From the NCBI RefSeq assembly GCF_029784135.1, contig NC_073746.1, forward strand, positions 297,545,614 to 297,609,613: a stretch of DNA of 64,000 nucleotides, given 5' to 3'. Position numbers and translations under genes: made by a program. The notes beneath the pieces are model-generated. The model was not told the origin of the DNA, made no database searches, and saw only the letters and a program-made list of their open reading frames with translations. Numbering within the stretch: position 1 is the stretch's first letter; each line of letters starts with the position of its first letter. Origin of the DNA: Toxorhynchites rutilus septentrionalis. Taxonomy: Eukaryota > Arthropoda > Insecta > Diptera > Culicidae. Below, piece after piece: positions 45,191-55,764 of the stretch.

Positions 45191-47460
45191 ATTTTCCGGA
45201 TAATCGAATTATAAAAAAATTAAAAGGAAATCTCCCGGTAAACGTAAAATAACTATGATTTGCACTGACTTATTTGTATAATTCAGTATCTTAGCCACAA
45301 ATTGACTAGCGCCCCATGAGGGAGGAGTAATGTTTTGAAATTCGAAAAAAAAATCAATGCCTTGTTACAGCTCATGAACCGAAATATTATTCAAATGATC
45401 AAGTCCAAATACAAGCAAAAGATTGGCATCCAGGAGCCAAGGAGAGTTCGATGAGATGGTTAACCGAATCAACATTAGGGATGCTTTGTTTTGGGTGGCC
45501 GAGGCTTGGGACGAGGTACCGAGTGATGGCATTGTGAAGTCAAGGAAAATGTTGATATCCCGTTGTTGACTGTAAAAGAACGCATGAACGCATTAACGGT
45601 GATTTTATGGTTTTCGGAAGACTCAAACTTTGGCGTCTTTACGACAATAGTAAGTAAAGTCTGAATGAGATAAAATGCTGTATAGTGTATTTGTTCGAGG
45701 TAATCAATACTTTTCAGGAAGTCCCATTCGTAAATTTGAAATGACCATTCTCACTGGAACTCTAATGCACATCGTTACTCATGAATTTATTTTTAAACCG
45801 AAATAAATAATAATTTGCAAGAAAAAAAATTAAATTAAATTAAATCTATTCTATATATCTATAATATCGTAACATATGAAGATGATAAATAGACATCTTT
45901 TGAGAATCCAATAAATCAAAGGACTATCCAAGCGGATTCAAAGATTTATCACTTATTTTGTATTCTTTGCAACAATCTCAACACTCCTACCCCAACTTTT
46001 ACTTTTCTTTACTACATCCATCATTATTCGAAAGATCATATTATATATGATGCACTGTGGATAACCGAATCAAAACATACTAAACAGACCCTGCTCATCC
46101 TAACTACATCCATGTTTCATTAAATTATCATATTAGGTATGTTTAAATATCAAATCGATGTATTCATTTAAATTTGGAATTTCCAACGTATATAAATCTA
46201 CTGCAGATAATCGAAACTAGTTGTATTGACCAACCCCTTTTACAGTCCTCTCCTCTATCTAGCTTCGTAAAAAATTGTTCAAATAATCATATTTATAAAG
46301 TATATTAACAAATTATTCAAAATTTTCGTTAAAAAAAATCAAAACCAAAATACTCCGGATGATAGAGTCTGAAATTCCGGATAATCGAGCCTCCGGATAA
46401 TCGAGCCCGACCTGTACTTACTCTTTCTTAACTAATATTAAAATTATTTCAATATATCCCCAAAAAATTATAATTGTAACCTTTTCTGTTATTAAGTTCT
46501 TAACAGAAGAAAATCTGTTCAATATTCCTTGCAGAAAACGTGATACTCTATGAATATGTGTTCTTCATCTTCACTCAGTTTTTAAAGTCAATTAATTCAT
46601 CCTCTTTAAAACCAAATTATTGATTGTCGGCCTGGGAGACCATTTGCGCGAGTATATTAGGGTTAAAAACGTTTTGTTGAGAAAAGTAATGGAACGTAAC
46701 GTTATTTGATTGTGTGAAAAGTTCTTTCGGATTTACATTAGAACTTCATTTCTTTTCTGAAGAAACATTCCGCAAAAACTGAAATATGTATATTCAGAAG
46801 ATTACTGTATCGTATTTATTTTCCATCGATTGTTGAAACGCTATACTCCATGCGAAAACTGATAAATGTTGACCATCCGGAAAACTGAAAAATTCTTGCT
46901 ATCAATTTCATATCACATCTGTGTGTATATTCGCATGCACCAGACTTTTTTATTCGATGTTTTCTTCTTTACGTTAGCCATGTCCTGATCTTTTGTCGTT
47001 AAAAGTTAACTACTGACGGTTTTCCAATTTCCTTTAATGCTGCAAACAAACAAAAACAGACTACTGTACCACAAAAACAAACTACTGTACCACATGAATT
47101 TACAAAACATAACATCTTTTATCGCATATACAATTAGCTCACATTAATCTAAAATATGTATTACACCTGAGAAATTTTAAGAATAAGTAGGGGACATTCA
47201 AAAACAACTGATCGAATAAAAATCGCAGCTTTGTTCCCTGCTTATAAATTTTTGTACGGTTTGCATCACAATATACAGACATTTGCTGCAATGACCCCTA
47301 AAACGCTTGCTGTCGGTATGATAATTGTTCAAATGAGTGCAATCACGGGAAAATTATCGCTTGGCGATCCTTCTCTGTCTCATCCACACACAAATGCGAT
47401 CGATGGAGAGTGAATCATTGGTCGACAGAGCTGCTGTTCTTTCTACTTACGAGACAGAAT
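45191..47460. other. Non-coding DNA, no gene recognised
   Basis: AT-rich throughout. CCGGATAATCGA-like words recur around 45200 and 46360-46410. No open frame has a recognisable domain, and no transposon ends were seen. Confidence 0.45.
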
Positions 47461-47464
47461 GAAC

Positions 47465-47810
47465 TTTTTTTTTTTAATTCGTTTATTTTTACAGGCTCAG
47501 TTACTTAAGTTTAAAGGAGCCGAATTCTTAAATATAATTTTAAAACTATATATAGAAACAATTTTCTTACATCTATGGATAGTAAGGTGGAAAACCGATT
47601 ACTCGCGGTGTACTCGAGTTTAGAAGGGTGACATATTTTTAGGAGAAGGATGGGATATAAGGAAATTGTAACAATGTTGATGAGCACTCAATTCTTAAAT
47701 CTATTCGTATATCTATAGTTTATTTACATTTCAACTTATTCTACTATTTATAGCAAGGGGACGAATTACCCGCAAAGGAAGGAAAGGAGGGTATAAGGAT
47801 GTAGGGACAA
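47465..47810 (-). repeat. 3' UTR of the RNase H-bearing non-LTR retrotransposon
   Basis: It follows the ORF2 stop directly and ends in an A-rich tail (T run 47465-47476 on the plus strand). The terminal CGGCTC...GAGCC stem pairs 47517-47521 with 47494-47498. Truncated copies of this UTR lie at 4925-5105 and 58140-58375. Confidence 0.8.
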
Positions 47811-48640
47811 TCACACACGAAGATCTATAGCTTTAAGGAAAACATATATATGGGACATGTAATCAAGGTCTAACCGAGCCAACACATCTCTCACCGGCAC
47901 ATTGGGCTGTCTTCCTCGGGCCCGAAGGGAGTTTTCTAAATTCGATCTGGCGACCAGATACACCTCGCACGACCAAACAACGTGCTCGATGTCGTGATAA
48001 CCTTGGCCACAAACGCAGAGATTGCTGCTGGCAAGATTGAAACGGAAGAGTAGTGCATCTAACGAACAGTGATTGGACATGAGTCGGGAGAAGGTGCGAA
48101 TAAAGTCCCGACTCAAGTCCAGACTTTTGAACCACGGTTTGAGGCTAACCTTAGGGATAATCGAGTGGAGCCACCGGCCCAATTCATCTTCGTTCCATTT
48201 GCGTTGCCAGTTAACTATGGTATTTTTGCGGACTAAAGAATAAAATTCATTGAAGGCGATTTGACGCTGATAAATATCGCCTTCAATTGCACCTACCTTT
48301 GCTAATGAGTCAGCCCTCTCATTACCCGGAATGGAGCAATGTGAAGGGACCCAGATAAAGGTAATGACATAACAGCGTCTGGATAAAGCACTCAAAATTT
48401 CTCGTATTCTCTCAAGGAAGTACGGCGAGTGCTTTTCCGGCCTCACTGAACGGATAGCTTCGACAGAGCTAAGACTATCCGTTACAATGTAATAGTGTTC
48501 AACAGGTCGTGAGGCGACGCTGTCCAGCGCCCAATGAATTGCTGCCAATTCAGCAATATACACTGAGCAAGGATTCTGAAGACTGTGTGAGGTGCTAAAA
48601 AATTCGTTGAACACTCCAAATCCTGAGAATGAACTTGTCC
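47811..48640 (-). pseudogene. Non-LTR retrotransposon ORF2, RNase H and C-terminus, 5' truncated
   Basis: The frame encodes an RNase H domain with three of the four expected acidic residues: E in YIAELAAIHWALD, D in YIVTDSLSSVEA and D in GNERADSLAK. A C-terminal region with a CVCGQGYHDIEHVVWSC cluster follows. RNase H removes the RNA strand during target-primed reverse transcription. The first catalytic D and all of the endonuclease and reverse transcriptase are missing. Upstream of about 48640 the match stops, so this is a 5'-truncated insertion. RNase H suggests the I/LOA-type clades of mosquito LINEs (inference). Confidence 0.82.
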
Positions 48641-48845
48641 ACCACATGTTTGGATTCGCTCACTCACTGAGTGGTATCGTATGATGCGAGACCAACACGT
48701 TGATTGAAGAAGCTGTTTTCACTTGCTGAAAAAATTTGGTTGCTTTCGTCGATTCTCTCGTCAATCACCAACATTGATTATATCTTATTTTATGGAATCT
48801 ACGTTTATATATTGTCGATAAAACATAGGAGAAAGATCATTTGTA

Positions 48846-50147
48846 AAGGGTGTGTCACATCAAATTGCATCACGGAAAAAACGCTGTAGAAATTCGCCCA
48901 GTAGACCGATCCTTTTGAAAATTTTAGACAGTAAAATAAAAACTATTAAACAACTTTTGGCATTTTCTTTTTATTCATACTTCGAGCCCAAGCCCGTATG
49001 CTCGCACCTTCCTCTTTACCCTGTCCATAAGGTTCTGTACAACGTCAGGTTGTAGTTTTTTTTTTTGAACAGAAATCCATTTTCTCTTGAAGTCCGCCTC
49101 CGATTTGACAACTTTTGGGTTCTTCCGGAGGGCCTGCTTCATAATCGCCCAATATTTCTCTATTGGACGAAGCTCCGGCGCGTTGGGCGGGTTCATTTCC
49201 TTTGGCACGAAGGTGACCCCGTTGGCTTCGTACCACTCCAACACGTCCTTTGAATAGTGGCACGAAGCGAGATCCGGCCAGAAGATGGTCGGGCCCTCGT
49301 GCTGCTTCAATAGTGGTAGTAAGCGCTTCTGTAGGCACTCCTTAAGGTAACCCTGCCCGTTTACCGTGCCGGTCATCACGAAGGGGGCGCTCCGCTTTCC
49401 GCAAGAGCAGATCGCTTGCCACACCATGTACTTGTTGGCAAACTTGGATAGTTTCTGCTTGCGAATCTCCTCCGGAACGCTGAATTTGTCCTCTGCGGAG
49501 AAGAACAACAGGCCCGGCAGCTGACGAAATTCCGCTTTGACGTAGGTTTCGTCGTCCATTACCAGGCAATGCGGCTTCGTCAACATTTCGGTGTACAGCT
49601 TCCGGGTTCGCGTCTTCCCCATCATGTTTTGCCTTTCGTCGCGGTTAGGAGCCTTCTGAACCTTGTATGAACGCAGGCCCTCCCGCTGCTTGGTCCTCTG
49701 GACGAATGAACTTGACAAATTCAGCTTATTGGTGACATCCCGGACCGAACTTCTCGGATCACGTCTAAACTGCTTAACTACGCGCTTGTGATCTTTTCCA
49801 CTGACGGAGCATCCATTTTTGCCGTTCTTCACCTTCCGGTCGATGGTTAGGTTCTCGAAGTATCGTTTTAGTACTCTGCTGACCGTGGATTGGACGATTC
49901 CCAGCATCTTACCCATGTCCCGATGTGACAACTCCGGATTCTCGAAATGAGTGTACAAGATTAATTCACGACGCTCTTTTTCGTTCGACGACATTTTTCC
50001 AAATTTACAAAAAATTGACAGTGAAGCATGGCTAACGTTATCTATACACTCTTATCTGATTATAAAACCAAAGCTGAAGATATAATTCCTAAAAATTAAA
50101 TTTCTACAGCGTTTTATCCGTGATGCAATTTGATGTGACACACCCTT
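48846..50147 (-). mobile_element. ITmD37E transposon, complete with 49-bp TIRs
   Basis: The element is 1302 bp long. Its terminal inverted repeats begin AAGGGTGTGTCACATCAAAT (48846-48894 and 50099-50147) and match at 48 of 49 positions. TA duplications lie at 48844-48845 and 50148-50149. One intact transposase gene fills the interior. The DD37E family of IS630-Tc1-mariner transposons is known from mosquitoes. Intact ends and an intact gene suggest a recent, possibly mobile copy. Confidence 0.92.
48975..49994 (-). CDS. DD37E transposase, intact, 339 aa
   Basis: The start is an ATG at 49994 (MSSNEKERRELI), 105 bp inside the terminal repeat. Residues 20-50 form a helix-turn-helix (LSHRDMGKMLGIVQSTVSRV) and residues 75-100 a second one. 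Catalytic residues are D148 (CLVMDDETY), D241 (FWPDLASCHY) and E279 (LRPIEKYW), with 37 residues between the last two, which defines the family. The length is typical and there are no stops or frameshifts. The protein excises and inserts its element at TA in the nucleus. Host regulation is unknown. Confidence 0.92.
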   Translation of the reverse strand: MSSNEKERRELILYTHFENPELSHRDMGKMLGIVQSTVSRVLKRYFENLTIDRKVKNGKNGCSVSGKDHKRVVKQFRRDPRSSVRDVTNKLNLSSSFVQRTKQREGLRSYKVQKAPNRDERQNMMGKTRTRKLYTEMLTKPHCLVMDDETYVKAEFRQLPGLLFFSAEDKFSVPEEIRKQKLSKFANKYMVWQAICSCGKRSAPFVMTGTVNGQGYLKECLQKRLLPLLKQHEGPTIFWPDLASCHYSKDVLEWYEANGVTFVPKEMNPPNAPELRPIEKYWAIMKQALRKNPKVVKSEADFKRKWISVQKKKLQPDVVQNLMDRVKRKVRAYGLGLEV

Positions 50148-50149
50148 TA

Positions 50150-50383
50150 TGTTTCGAAACGGAACTGTAATTAATAAAATTAATCATTAATGTTCAACAG
50201 TCCAATTCAAGTGCTGCCGCGTCACAAAAGTGTTTGACTGACAACAAGCCAATCTAACTAAAAAATATTCTCCAACTGATGATTCTTGTTGGAAATTTTC
50301 TTAATTTTACTGTAAAATCGTTTAATTTTGTGTGCTTTATTCATGAAAACGCGAAAAAAAAGTCTCTCTAAGGAGGCGGCTGT
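50150..50383. other. Non-coding DNA with an inverted relic of the 42.2-kb repeat
   Basis: CTCCAACTGATGATTCTTG (50270) is the approximate complement of sequence at 42240-42265. Nothing else is recognised. Confidence 0.4.
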
Positions 50384-50965
50384 CAAACAAATGAAACACA
50401 AATTTCTTCATTACTCGAGAATTAATCAAGAAAATTAAACCAAATTTGACATGTGGAGGTTTTAGGGTACAATAAATGTTTTTACGGTGGTTAGATACTC
50501 CTCCACTCTCTCTAAGGGTGGGGGGCGTTCTGCCGTACAAATTGAACACAAATTTCTGCATTATTCGAGAATTAATCATGCAAATGAAGCCAAATTTGGC
50601 ATCTGAAGGTTTTAGGGTGCAATAGTTGCTTCTATGGAAGTTAGACTCTCCACTCCCCACTCTAAGGGAGGGCTGCCATACAAATGAAACACAATTTTCT
50701 GCATTACTCAAGCATTATTCAAGCAAATGAAACCAAATTAGGCATATTGAAATTTTAGGGTACAATAAATGTTTCTATGATGGTTAGACTCTCCACCCCC
50801 CCTCTCTAAAAGGGGGCTACCATACAAATGAAACACAAATTTCTGCATTATTCGAGAATTAATCAAGCAAATGAAACCAAATTTGACATCTAAAGATTTT
50901 AGGGTGCAATAAATGTTTCTATAATGGTACGATTCCCCTCCCTCATCTGGAATGGTCCCATAAAG
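50384..50965. repeat. Tandem array, four units of 142-150 bp
   Basis: ACAAATGAAACACAAATTTC-type starts occur at 50387, 50537, 50679 and 50823. Each is followed by CGAGAATTAATCAAGCAAAT, TTTTAGGGTRCAATA and a C/G-rich linker of varying length. It abuts the LTR element after about 90 bp. Similar arrays are common in mosquito DNA (recalled, not checked). Confidence 0.85.
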
Positions 50966-51050
50966 GGTCCCATAAAAATATTACACATATTTCAACCAAA
51001 CATGACAAATGAAAAACTCTGAAGGAAAAAGGGAAAATTCGGAAAATCAA

Positions 51051-51276
51051 CGTCAGGAAAAGCAACAGGCGCACCACGCCACGTTTCGCGCCAATGAACG
51101 AGTTGATAGCTAAAACTAATAATCAGCATTTTTAGGCTATAAAAGAGTTAGCGCCATGTGGCTCAATCTCTTTTTCGCGTGTAGATCGGTGCAGTGAGGT
51201 TTAAGTATTTGACTTTAAGAAAAGTGAATAATAAAGTGTTTTTTAAAAACTCGTTTGTTCAAAGAACAAACATAAC
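51051..51276 (+). repeat. 5' LTR, 226 bp
   Basis: It begins CGTCAGGAAAAGC and ends AACAAACATAAC. It contains the TATA box (51138) and a polyadenylation signal, AATAAA (51230-51235). It is identical base for base to 57340-57565. Confidence 0.95.
51138..51170 (+). promoter_or_regulatory. LTR core promoter
   Basis: TATAAAA at 51138-51144 is followed by an initiator-like TCAATCT at about 51164. The same pair occurs in the 3' LTR at 57427. It would drive the genomic RNA. The exact start site is inferred. Confidence 0.65.
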
Positions 51277-51293
51277 TGGCGCAGTCGGTAGGA
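51277..51293 (+). other. Primer binding site, tRNA-Ser-like
   Basis: TGGCGCAGTCGGTAGGA follows the LTR without a gap. It starts with TGG, the complement of a tRNA CCA end. Elements 17.6 and 297 use a serine tRNA with a similar site (from memory). It primes minus-strand DNA synthesis. Confidence 0.75.
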
Positions 51294-51429
51294 TAAGTAT
51301 CGAAGTGAACTAAAAGAGACCCAGCGACAGGAACCGAGAAAAGCCACGTCATCCAACAGGGGATTAATCACCAGGAACGACGCTTCATCGAGGAACGACA
51401 GCTAAGGCCCGCTTCGATCTTGTGAACAC

Positions 51430-51452
51430 ATGTGGAAAATAATAACGTAAGT
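51430..51452 (+). promoter_or_regulatory. Leader ATG, six-codon uORF and splice donor overlapping
   Basis: An ATG at 51430 is followed 17 nt later by the consensus donor GTAAGT (51447-51452). In unspliced RNA this ATG makes a six-codon ORF whose stop TAA (51448-51450) lies inside the donor, 45 nt before the gag ATG. In spliced RNA the 17-nt leader would join the env acceptor at 55764/55765 in phase. One ATG therefore seems to serve both a mini-ORF in gag-pol RNA and initiation of env. The splice is inferred from the sequence. Confidence 0.7.
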
Positions 51453-51495
51453 CATTTTTATCCTTTTACTGTGGAAAAATTGCAAAAGCAAGAAA

Positions 51496-52401
51496 ATGCC
51501 TAGCAACCGATCAAGTGAAATTGAGCAGCTCCAAGCTACTGTGGCTGAGCTCCAAGAAATGCTGCTTAGCAGTGGAAGACAGTTTGACAATTATAGACTG
51601 CCTGACCCGATTCGAAACATGTCTGAATTCACAGGCATCAAAAAGGAATTACCTGCCTGGCTTGAAGAGCTAGAAGAAATATACCAAATGTACTTAGTGA
51701 AGGGAGAACACAACGCTCCCGACACGATACCCAGCCACTATATGAGGGCTATTAAAAATAAAATAAAAGGTGATGCGCGCACCGTTCTATGCGCAAACGG
51801 AAATCCTAATACCATACCTGGCATAAAACGGGTTCTGTCGGAAATTTATGGCGATCAGAAAGATCTAGCCACAAACTTGTCTCACCTATTTCACATGAAA
51901 CGAGGTGATAGAAATAACCATAAATTTTATACGGATGTAAAAGAATTATCCACAAAAATCAAGATGAACCTATCGCTTAATCCACTGCAAACAAATGATC
52001 TGATTGAAATACTAATAGTTACCAAATATTTAGACAACATAGGCGAGCCACTCGCATCCATAATAAGACAATCCAAACCTACCACATTAGAAGATGCATA
52101 CCAATCGGTATGCATCAACCAAAACGCTGAGGTGCGAAATCGCCCATCATACAGTAAATTCCCACGACAAAAAGACAACTACAAAGACAAACCGAACAGC
52201 AACGGCGAAGCGAAATCCAATCCCCCTCGCTTCAAACCCGCGGCAAAACCATTTCATAAGAACAAAGCCGAAGTTCACAATAACGAAGTGAACGACGACA
52301 CCGACAACGACAAAGACAATGACGATGACGATGACACTGCAAGCGAAACAGGAGACGAAATAAATTTTCAAACCGTTCGTGTAGCAAACATGCCAACATG
52401 A
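51496..52401 (+). CDS. gag: Gag-like structural protein, 301 aa
   Basis: The start is an ATG at 51496. Residues 5-30 are a likely coiled coil (SSEIEQLQATVAELQEMLLS), followed by a helical capsid-like region (about 35-210). The tail is basic, then strongly acidic (DNDKDNDDDDDTASETGDE). There is no CCHC zinc knuckle, as in several errantivirus Gags; the basic stretch around residues 215-255 may bind RNA instead. The product would form the particle shell. It ends in ATGA, overlapping the pol start. No lesion is seen. Confidence 0.88.
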   Translation: MPSNRSSEIEQLQATVAELQEMLLSSGRQFDNYRLPDPIRNMSEFTGIKKELPAWLEELEEIYQMYLVKGEHNAPDTIPSHYMRAIKNKIKGDARTVLCANGNPNTIPGIKRVLSEIYGDQKDLATNLSHLFHMKRGDRNNHKFYTDVKELSTKIKMNLSLNPLQTNDLIEILIVTKYLDNIGEPLASIIRQSKPTTLEDAYQSVCINQNAEVRNRPSYSKFPRQKDNYKDKPNSNGEAKSNPPRFKPAAKPFHKNKAEVHNNEVNDDTDNDKDNDDDDDTASETGDEINFQTVRVANMPT

Positions 52402-55400
52402 ACTTTATTCCATACCTGCGCCTGTCCACCACTAAGGGATATTTAAATTTCCTAGTGGATACTGGCGCTAATAAATCATACATCAACCCTGAGCACGTTA
52501 ATATATCGACAAAAATTAAACGACCAGCCGTTATAAATAACAAGAACGGAAAGTTTCTTATAGATCGCGTGGTAAACACAAATTTGCTCCCGGAAGTATC
52601 CGATGAAAAACTTCCGTACTATGTCTTCAGATTTCATGATTTCTTTGACGGCCTTATAGGCTATGAAAATTTAGCTGCCATGGGTGCGGTAATCGACACC
52701 TCCAGAGCATTTGTTACATTTAGTAATCGTAGATACACGGTGTCAAAATATTTCCCCACTTCTATCAATTTCCACGGCACCGATGAAAACCTATTCGAAA
52801 TCTGCACCACAACGAACGGCTCATTTTTAATTGATAAGGAAATCAGTTTGAATCCTAACGTAATTTTAAAACCAGGCGTTTATGAAGCAAATAATTATAA
52901 AGCTTTCGTGCATCTAACCAAGAAAGGTGAACAAGGCCACACGGCACTTCAGCCATTCCCTAGTGACGCTTTCGAACTAGAAATCAATCATCAGAAGGTA
53001 AATCCTCGTTTGAATTTCCCATCAGAACACCTGAATAACGAAGAGAAAAATGCTTTGATCAAAACACTCAGATCATTCAAAGACGTATTCTTTGCGGATG
53101 ATGAAAAGCTAACCTTTACACACGAGGTAAAGCATTCTATTAATACAACGGATGAAAAACCCATCCATCAAAAAACATATAAATATCCTTACCACCTCCG
53201 TAAGGAAGTTTCAACCCAAATTACAAAAATGTTGGAAAACGGTATAATTAGAGAATCCTCTTCACAATGGACCTCCCCCATCTGGGTCGTACCGAAAAAA
53301 CTCGACAACTCTGGGAAACGAAAATATCGCATTGTTGTCGATTATAGAAAATTGAATGAAAAAACCCCGGCGGATCGATATCCGATTCCTGAGGTGAGCG
53401 AAATCTTAGACCGACTAGGAAAAGCTCAGTATTTTACAGTGCTCGACTTAGCTAGTGGTTTCCACCAGATTGAAGTCGACCCTAAAGACATCCCGAAAAC
53501 CGCTTTCAATATTGATAATGGCAAGTACGAGTTTCTTCGTATGCCATTTGGACTGAAAAACGCGCCTGCGACTTTTCAGCGTCTTATGGATACAGTGTTG
53601 AGAAAACATTTAGGGATCCGATGTTTCGTCTATATGGACGACATCATCATTTACAGTACTAATCTTCAAAGTCATTTAGAGGACATCAAAAAAGTTCTCC
53701 AAACCCTTAGGGATGCGAACTTGAAAATTCAATGTGACAAATCCGACTTCCTTCGAAAGGAAGTAGCTTTCCTAGGACATGTCGTCACAATAGACGGGGT
53801 AAAACCCAATCCTAATAAGATAGAGGCTATAAAGTCTTGGCCTCTACCAAAAACCTCCAAAGAATTAAAATCGTTCCTCGGAACTATAAGTTATTATAGA
53901 CGATTCATTCCTAAATTCGCCCATATTGCAAAACCCATGACTTCAAAACTCAGAGGTAAAAATAAAATCATCGATATTGATCATGATTACGAGAGAGCAT
54001 TTGAAGAGCTAAAAACAATCATGACAACAGAAACACTTTTGGCTTACCCTAACTTCGATAATCCGTTTATTCTTACAACGGACGCATCAAATGTTGCCAT
54101 TGGGGCAGTTCTAGCTCAATTACATGACGGAAAGGAACGGCCTATTGCATACCTATCCAGGACATTGAGCAGAGCTGAAGAAAAGTATTCAGCCACGGCG
54201 AAAGAGCTTTTGGCCATTTATTTTGCTGCCAAAACCTTTAGACCGTACCTTTATGGTAGAGAGTTCACGATTTATACGGATCACGAACCTCTTACAAAGG
54301 AATTAAAGTTAACAGATTCCACGGGAAGAGTTACAAGACAAAGGCTCTACTTGGAACAATTTGATTTTAAAATAATTTATAAGAAGGGCAAGCAAAACGT
54401 TGTTGCTGATGGCCTTTCAAGGATTCCACGCACAGAATTGAACCTAAACGAAGAACTATCTAATCAATTTTTCGATAATGACCCGATCTATGGACCAGAG
54501 ATCATTAATAAATATGCGAACCAACTACTTATTTACAGAGCAGATGATGCTGCAAAGAGTCCATACCTTGCGTGTATGGTTTTTCCAAACCATTTTCGTC
54601 ATGTATTTCACAAACCTGACTATACGGAAGACGACATAAAAGACATTCTGACAAGACACTTAGATCCGACGAAACTAAATGGTATTTTTGCCGACCTGAA
54701 TATTGCCCGAATGTGCCAACACATTATCGATACAAATTTTAAAAATATTAAAGTTCATTTAACTAATATCAAACTTCCAGATTTAATTTCAGGTACCGAT
54801 CAGAACGAATTTATAAGAAAATGTCACAGCTTCAATCATCGTGGATACAAACTAACATACGAGGAAGTACAGAAGTCAGTCTTCTTTCCCCGCATGTTGG
54901 CTAAAGTGAAAGAGTTCGTCAAAAACTGCGAATCTTGTAAATTTGCTAAGTATGAACGAAGACCATTCGTTATACCTCATTCTAGACGAATCTACAATGG
55001 ACCATTCGAAAATGTTTTCATAGATGTCTTTATAAAGGAGACTGAAAAATTTCTTACTGTTGTAGATTCATTCTCAAAATTTGCACAGATTTACAAGATC
55101 ATGCATGAGACAACAGATGAAATTCAAGAAACACTAATAAAATACTTCAAAACGTTTGGCATTCCCAAATTAATTACTTGTGATCAAGCCACAAGCTTTC
55201 GAAATTCAAGATTCAAAGAATTTTTGGAAAATTATGGCATCTCCTTGCATTTTGCCAGCTGCAGTGACAGTAATGGTATCGTGGAACGATTCCACAGTAC
55301 TTTGCTAGAAATGTACATGGCCAATCAGAAAAAAGTAGAGAATCTAAATTTATACGAAGGTCTTGCCATGATCACAGCGATTTATAACGAAACCAAACAT

Positions 55401-55742
55401 TCGTCAATAAATTTAAAACCGAGAGAAGTTATTTTCGGCACTTGTAGTTCTCTCAATCCAATAGAAATCAACCTATCAAAACAAAAAACATTACAAAACG
55501 CAAAGGACTCATTAACGAATCAGGCACACAAACAAAATTCGAAAATACCTTTAGTAACTAAAGAAGAATTCAAACAACTAAACAAACAAAGATTATTGGT
55601 GAAAGGCAAAGCTAAGCCCACACCTAGAGGACATAGATACAGACTAATAGACATTACAAATGAGACAGAAAAAACAGTAACCGACCAGGCCGGAATTAAA
55701 ACACATAAAAAACACATTAAGAAAAACTTTACAGATAACTAA
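52398..55742 (+). CDS. pol: Pol polyprotein: protease, reverse transcriptase, RNase H, integrase, 1114 aa
   Basis: The ATG at 52398 overlaps the gag stop by four bases (ATGA). Protease: LVDTGANKSY at residues 19-28. Reverse transcriptase: about 240-430, with YMDD at 412-415. RNase H: about 550-670 (TTDASNVAIG, IYTDHEPL). Integrase: zinc region about 803-850 (HSFNH, CESC) and catalytic D876 (FIDVF), D929 (TCDQA) and E963 (IVERFHS). The gap between the last two is 33 residues rather than the usual 35. The frame is fully open. It copies element RNA into DNA and inserts it. Expression is probably by reinitiation or frameshifting at the gag stop. Confidence 0.95.
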   Translation: MNFIPYLRLSTTKGYLNFLVDTGANKSYINPEHVNISTKIKRPAVINNKNGKFLIDRVVNTNLLPEVSDEKLPYYVFRFHDFFDGLIGYENLAAMGAVIDTSRAFVTFSNRRYTVSKYFPTSINFHGTDENLFEICTTTNGSFLIDKEISLNPNVILKPGVYEANNYKAFVHLTKKGEQGHTALQPFPSDAFELEINHQKVNPRLNFPSEHLNNEEKNALIKTLRSFKDVFFADDEKLTFTHEVKHSINTTDEKPIHQKTYKYPYHLRKEVSTQITKMLENGIIRESSSQWTSPIWVVPKKLDNSGKRKYRIVVDYRKLNEKTPADRYPIPEVSEILDRLGKAQYFTVLDLASGFHQIEVDPKDIPKTAFNIDNGKYEFLRMPFGLKNAPATFQRLMDTVLRKHLGIRCFVYMDDIIIYSTNLQSHLEDIKKVLQTLRDANLKIQCDKSDFLRKEVAFLGHVVTIDGVKPNPNKIEAIKSWPLPKTSKELKSFLGTISYYRRFIPKFAHIAKPMTSKLRGKNKIIDIDHDYERAFEELKTIMTTETLLAYPNFDNPFILTTDASNVAIGAVLAQLHDGKERPIAYLSRTLSRAEEKYSATAKELLAIYFAAKTFRPYLYGREFTIYTDHEPLTKELKLTDSTGRVTRQRLYLEQFDFKIIYKKGKQNVVADGLSRIPRTELNLNEELSNQFFDNDPIYGPEIINKYANQLLIYRADDAAKSPYLACMVFPNHFRHVFHKPDYTEDDIKDILTRHLDPTKLNGIFADLNIARMCQHIIDTNFKNIKVHLTNIKLPDLISGTDQNEFIRKCHSFNHRGYKLTYEEVQKSVFFPRMLAKVKEFVKNCESCKFAKYERRPFVIPHSRRIYNGPFENVFIDVFIKETEKFLTVVDSFSKFAQIYKIMHETTDEIQETLIKYFKTFGIPKLITCDQATSFRNSRFKEFLENYGISLHFASCSDSNGIVERFHSTLLEMYMANQKKVENLNLYEGLAMITAIYNETKHSSINLKPREVIFGTCSSLNPIEINLSKQKTLQNAKDSLTNQAHKQNSKIPLVTKEEFKQLNKQRLLVKGKAKPTPRGHRYRLIDITNETEKTVTDQAGIKTHKKHIKKNFTDN

Positions 55743-55750
55743 GACACAGA

Positions 55751-55764
55751 CTTTTCTATTACAG
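55751..55764 (+). promoter_or_regulatory. Splice acceptor for env
   Basis: CTTTTCTATTACAG is a pyrimidine-rich tract ending in AG just after the pol stop (55742). The frame beginning at 55765 is open to 57292 and in phase with the leader donor at 51446. Family knowledge: errantivirus env is made from a spliced RNA. Confidence 0.7.

Noticed and set aside
49045..49569. Extra open frames within the DD37E transposase region
   Set aside because: They are shadows of the real gene in other frames.
52147..52579. Minus-strand frames over the gag end
   Set aside because: Low-complexity antisense of the acidic Gag tail.
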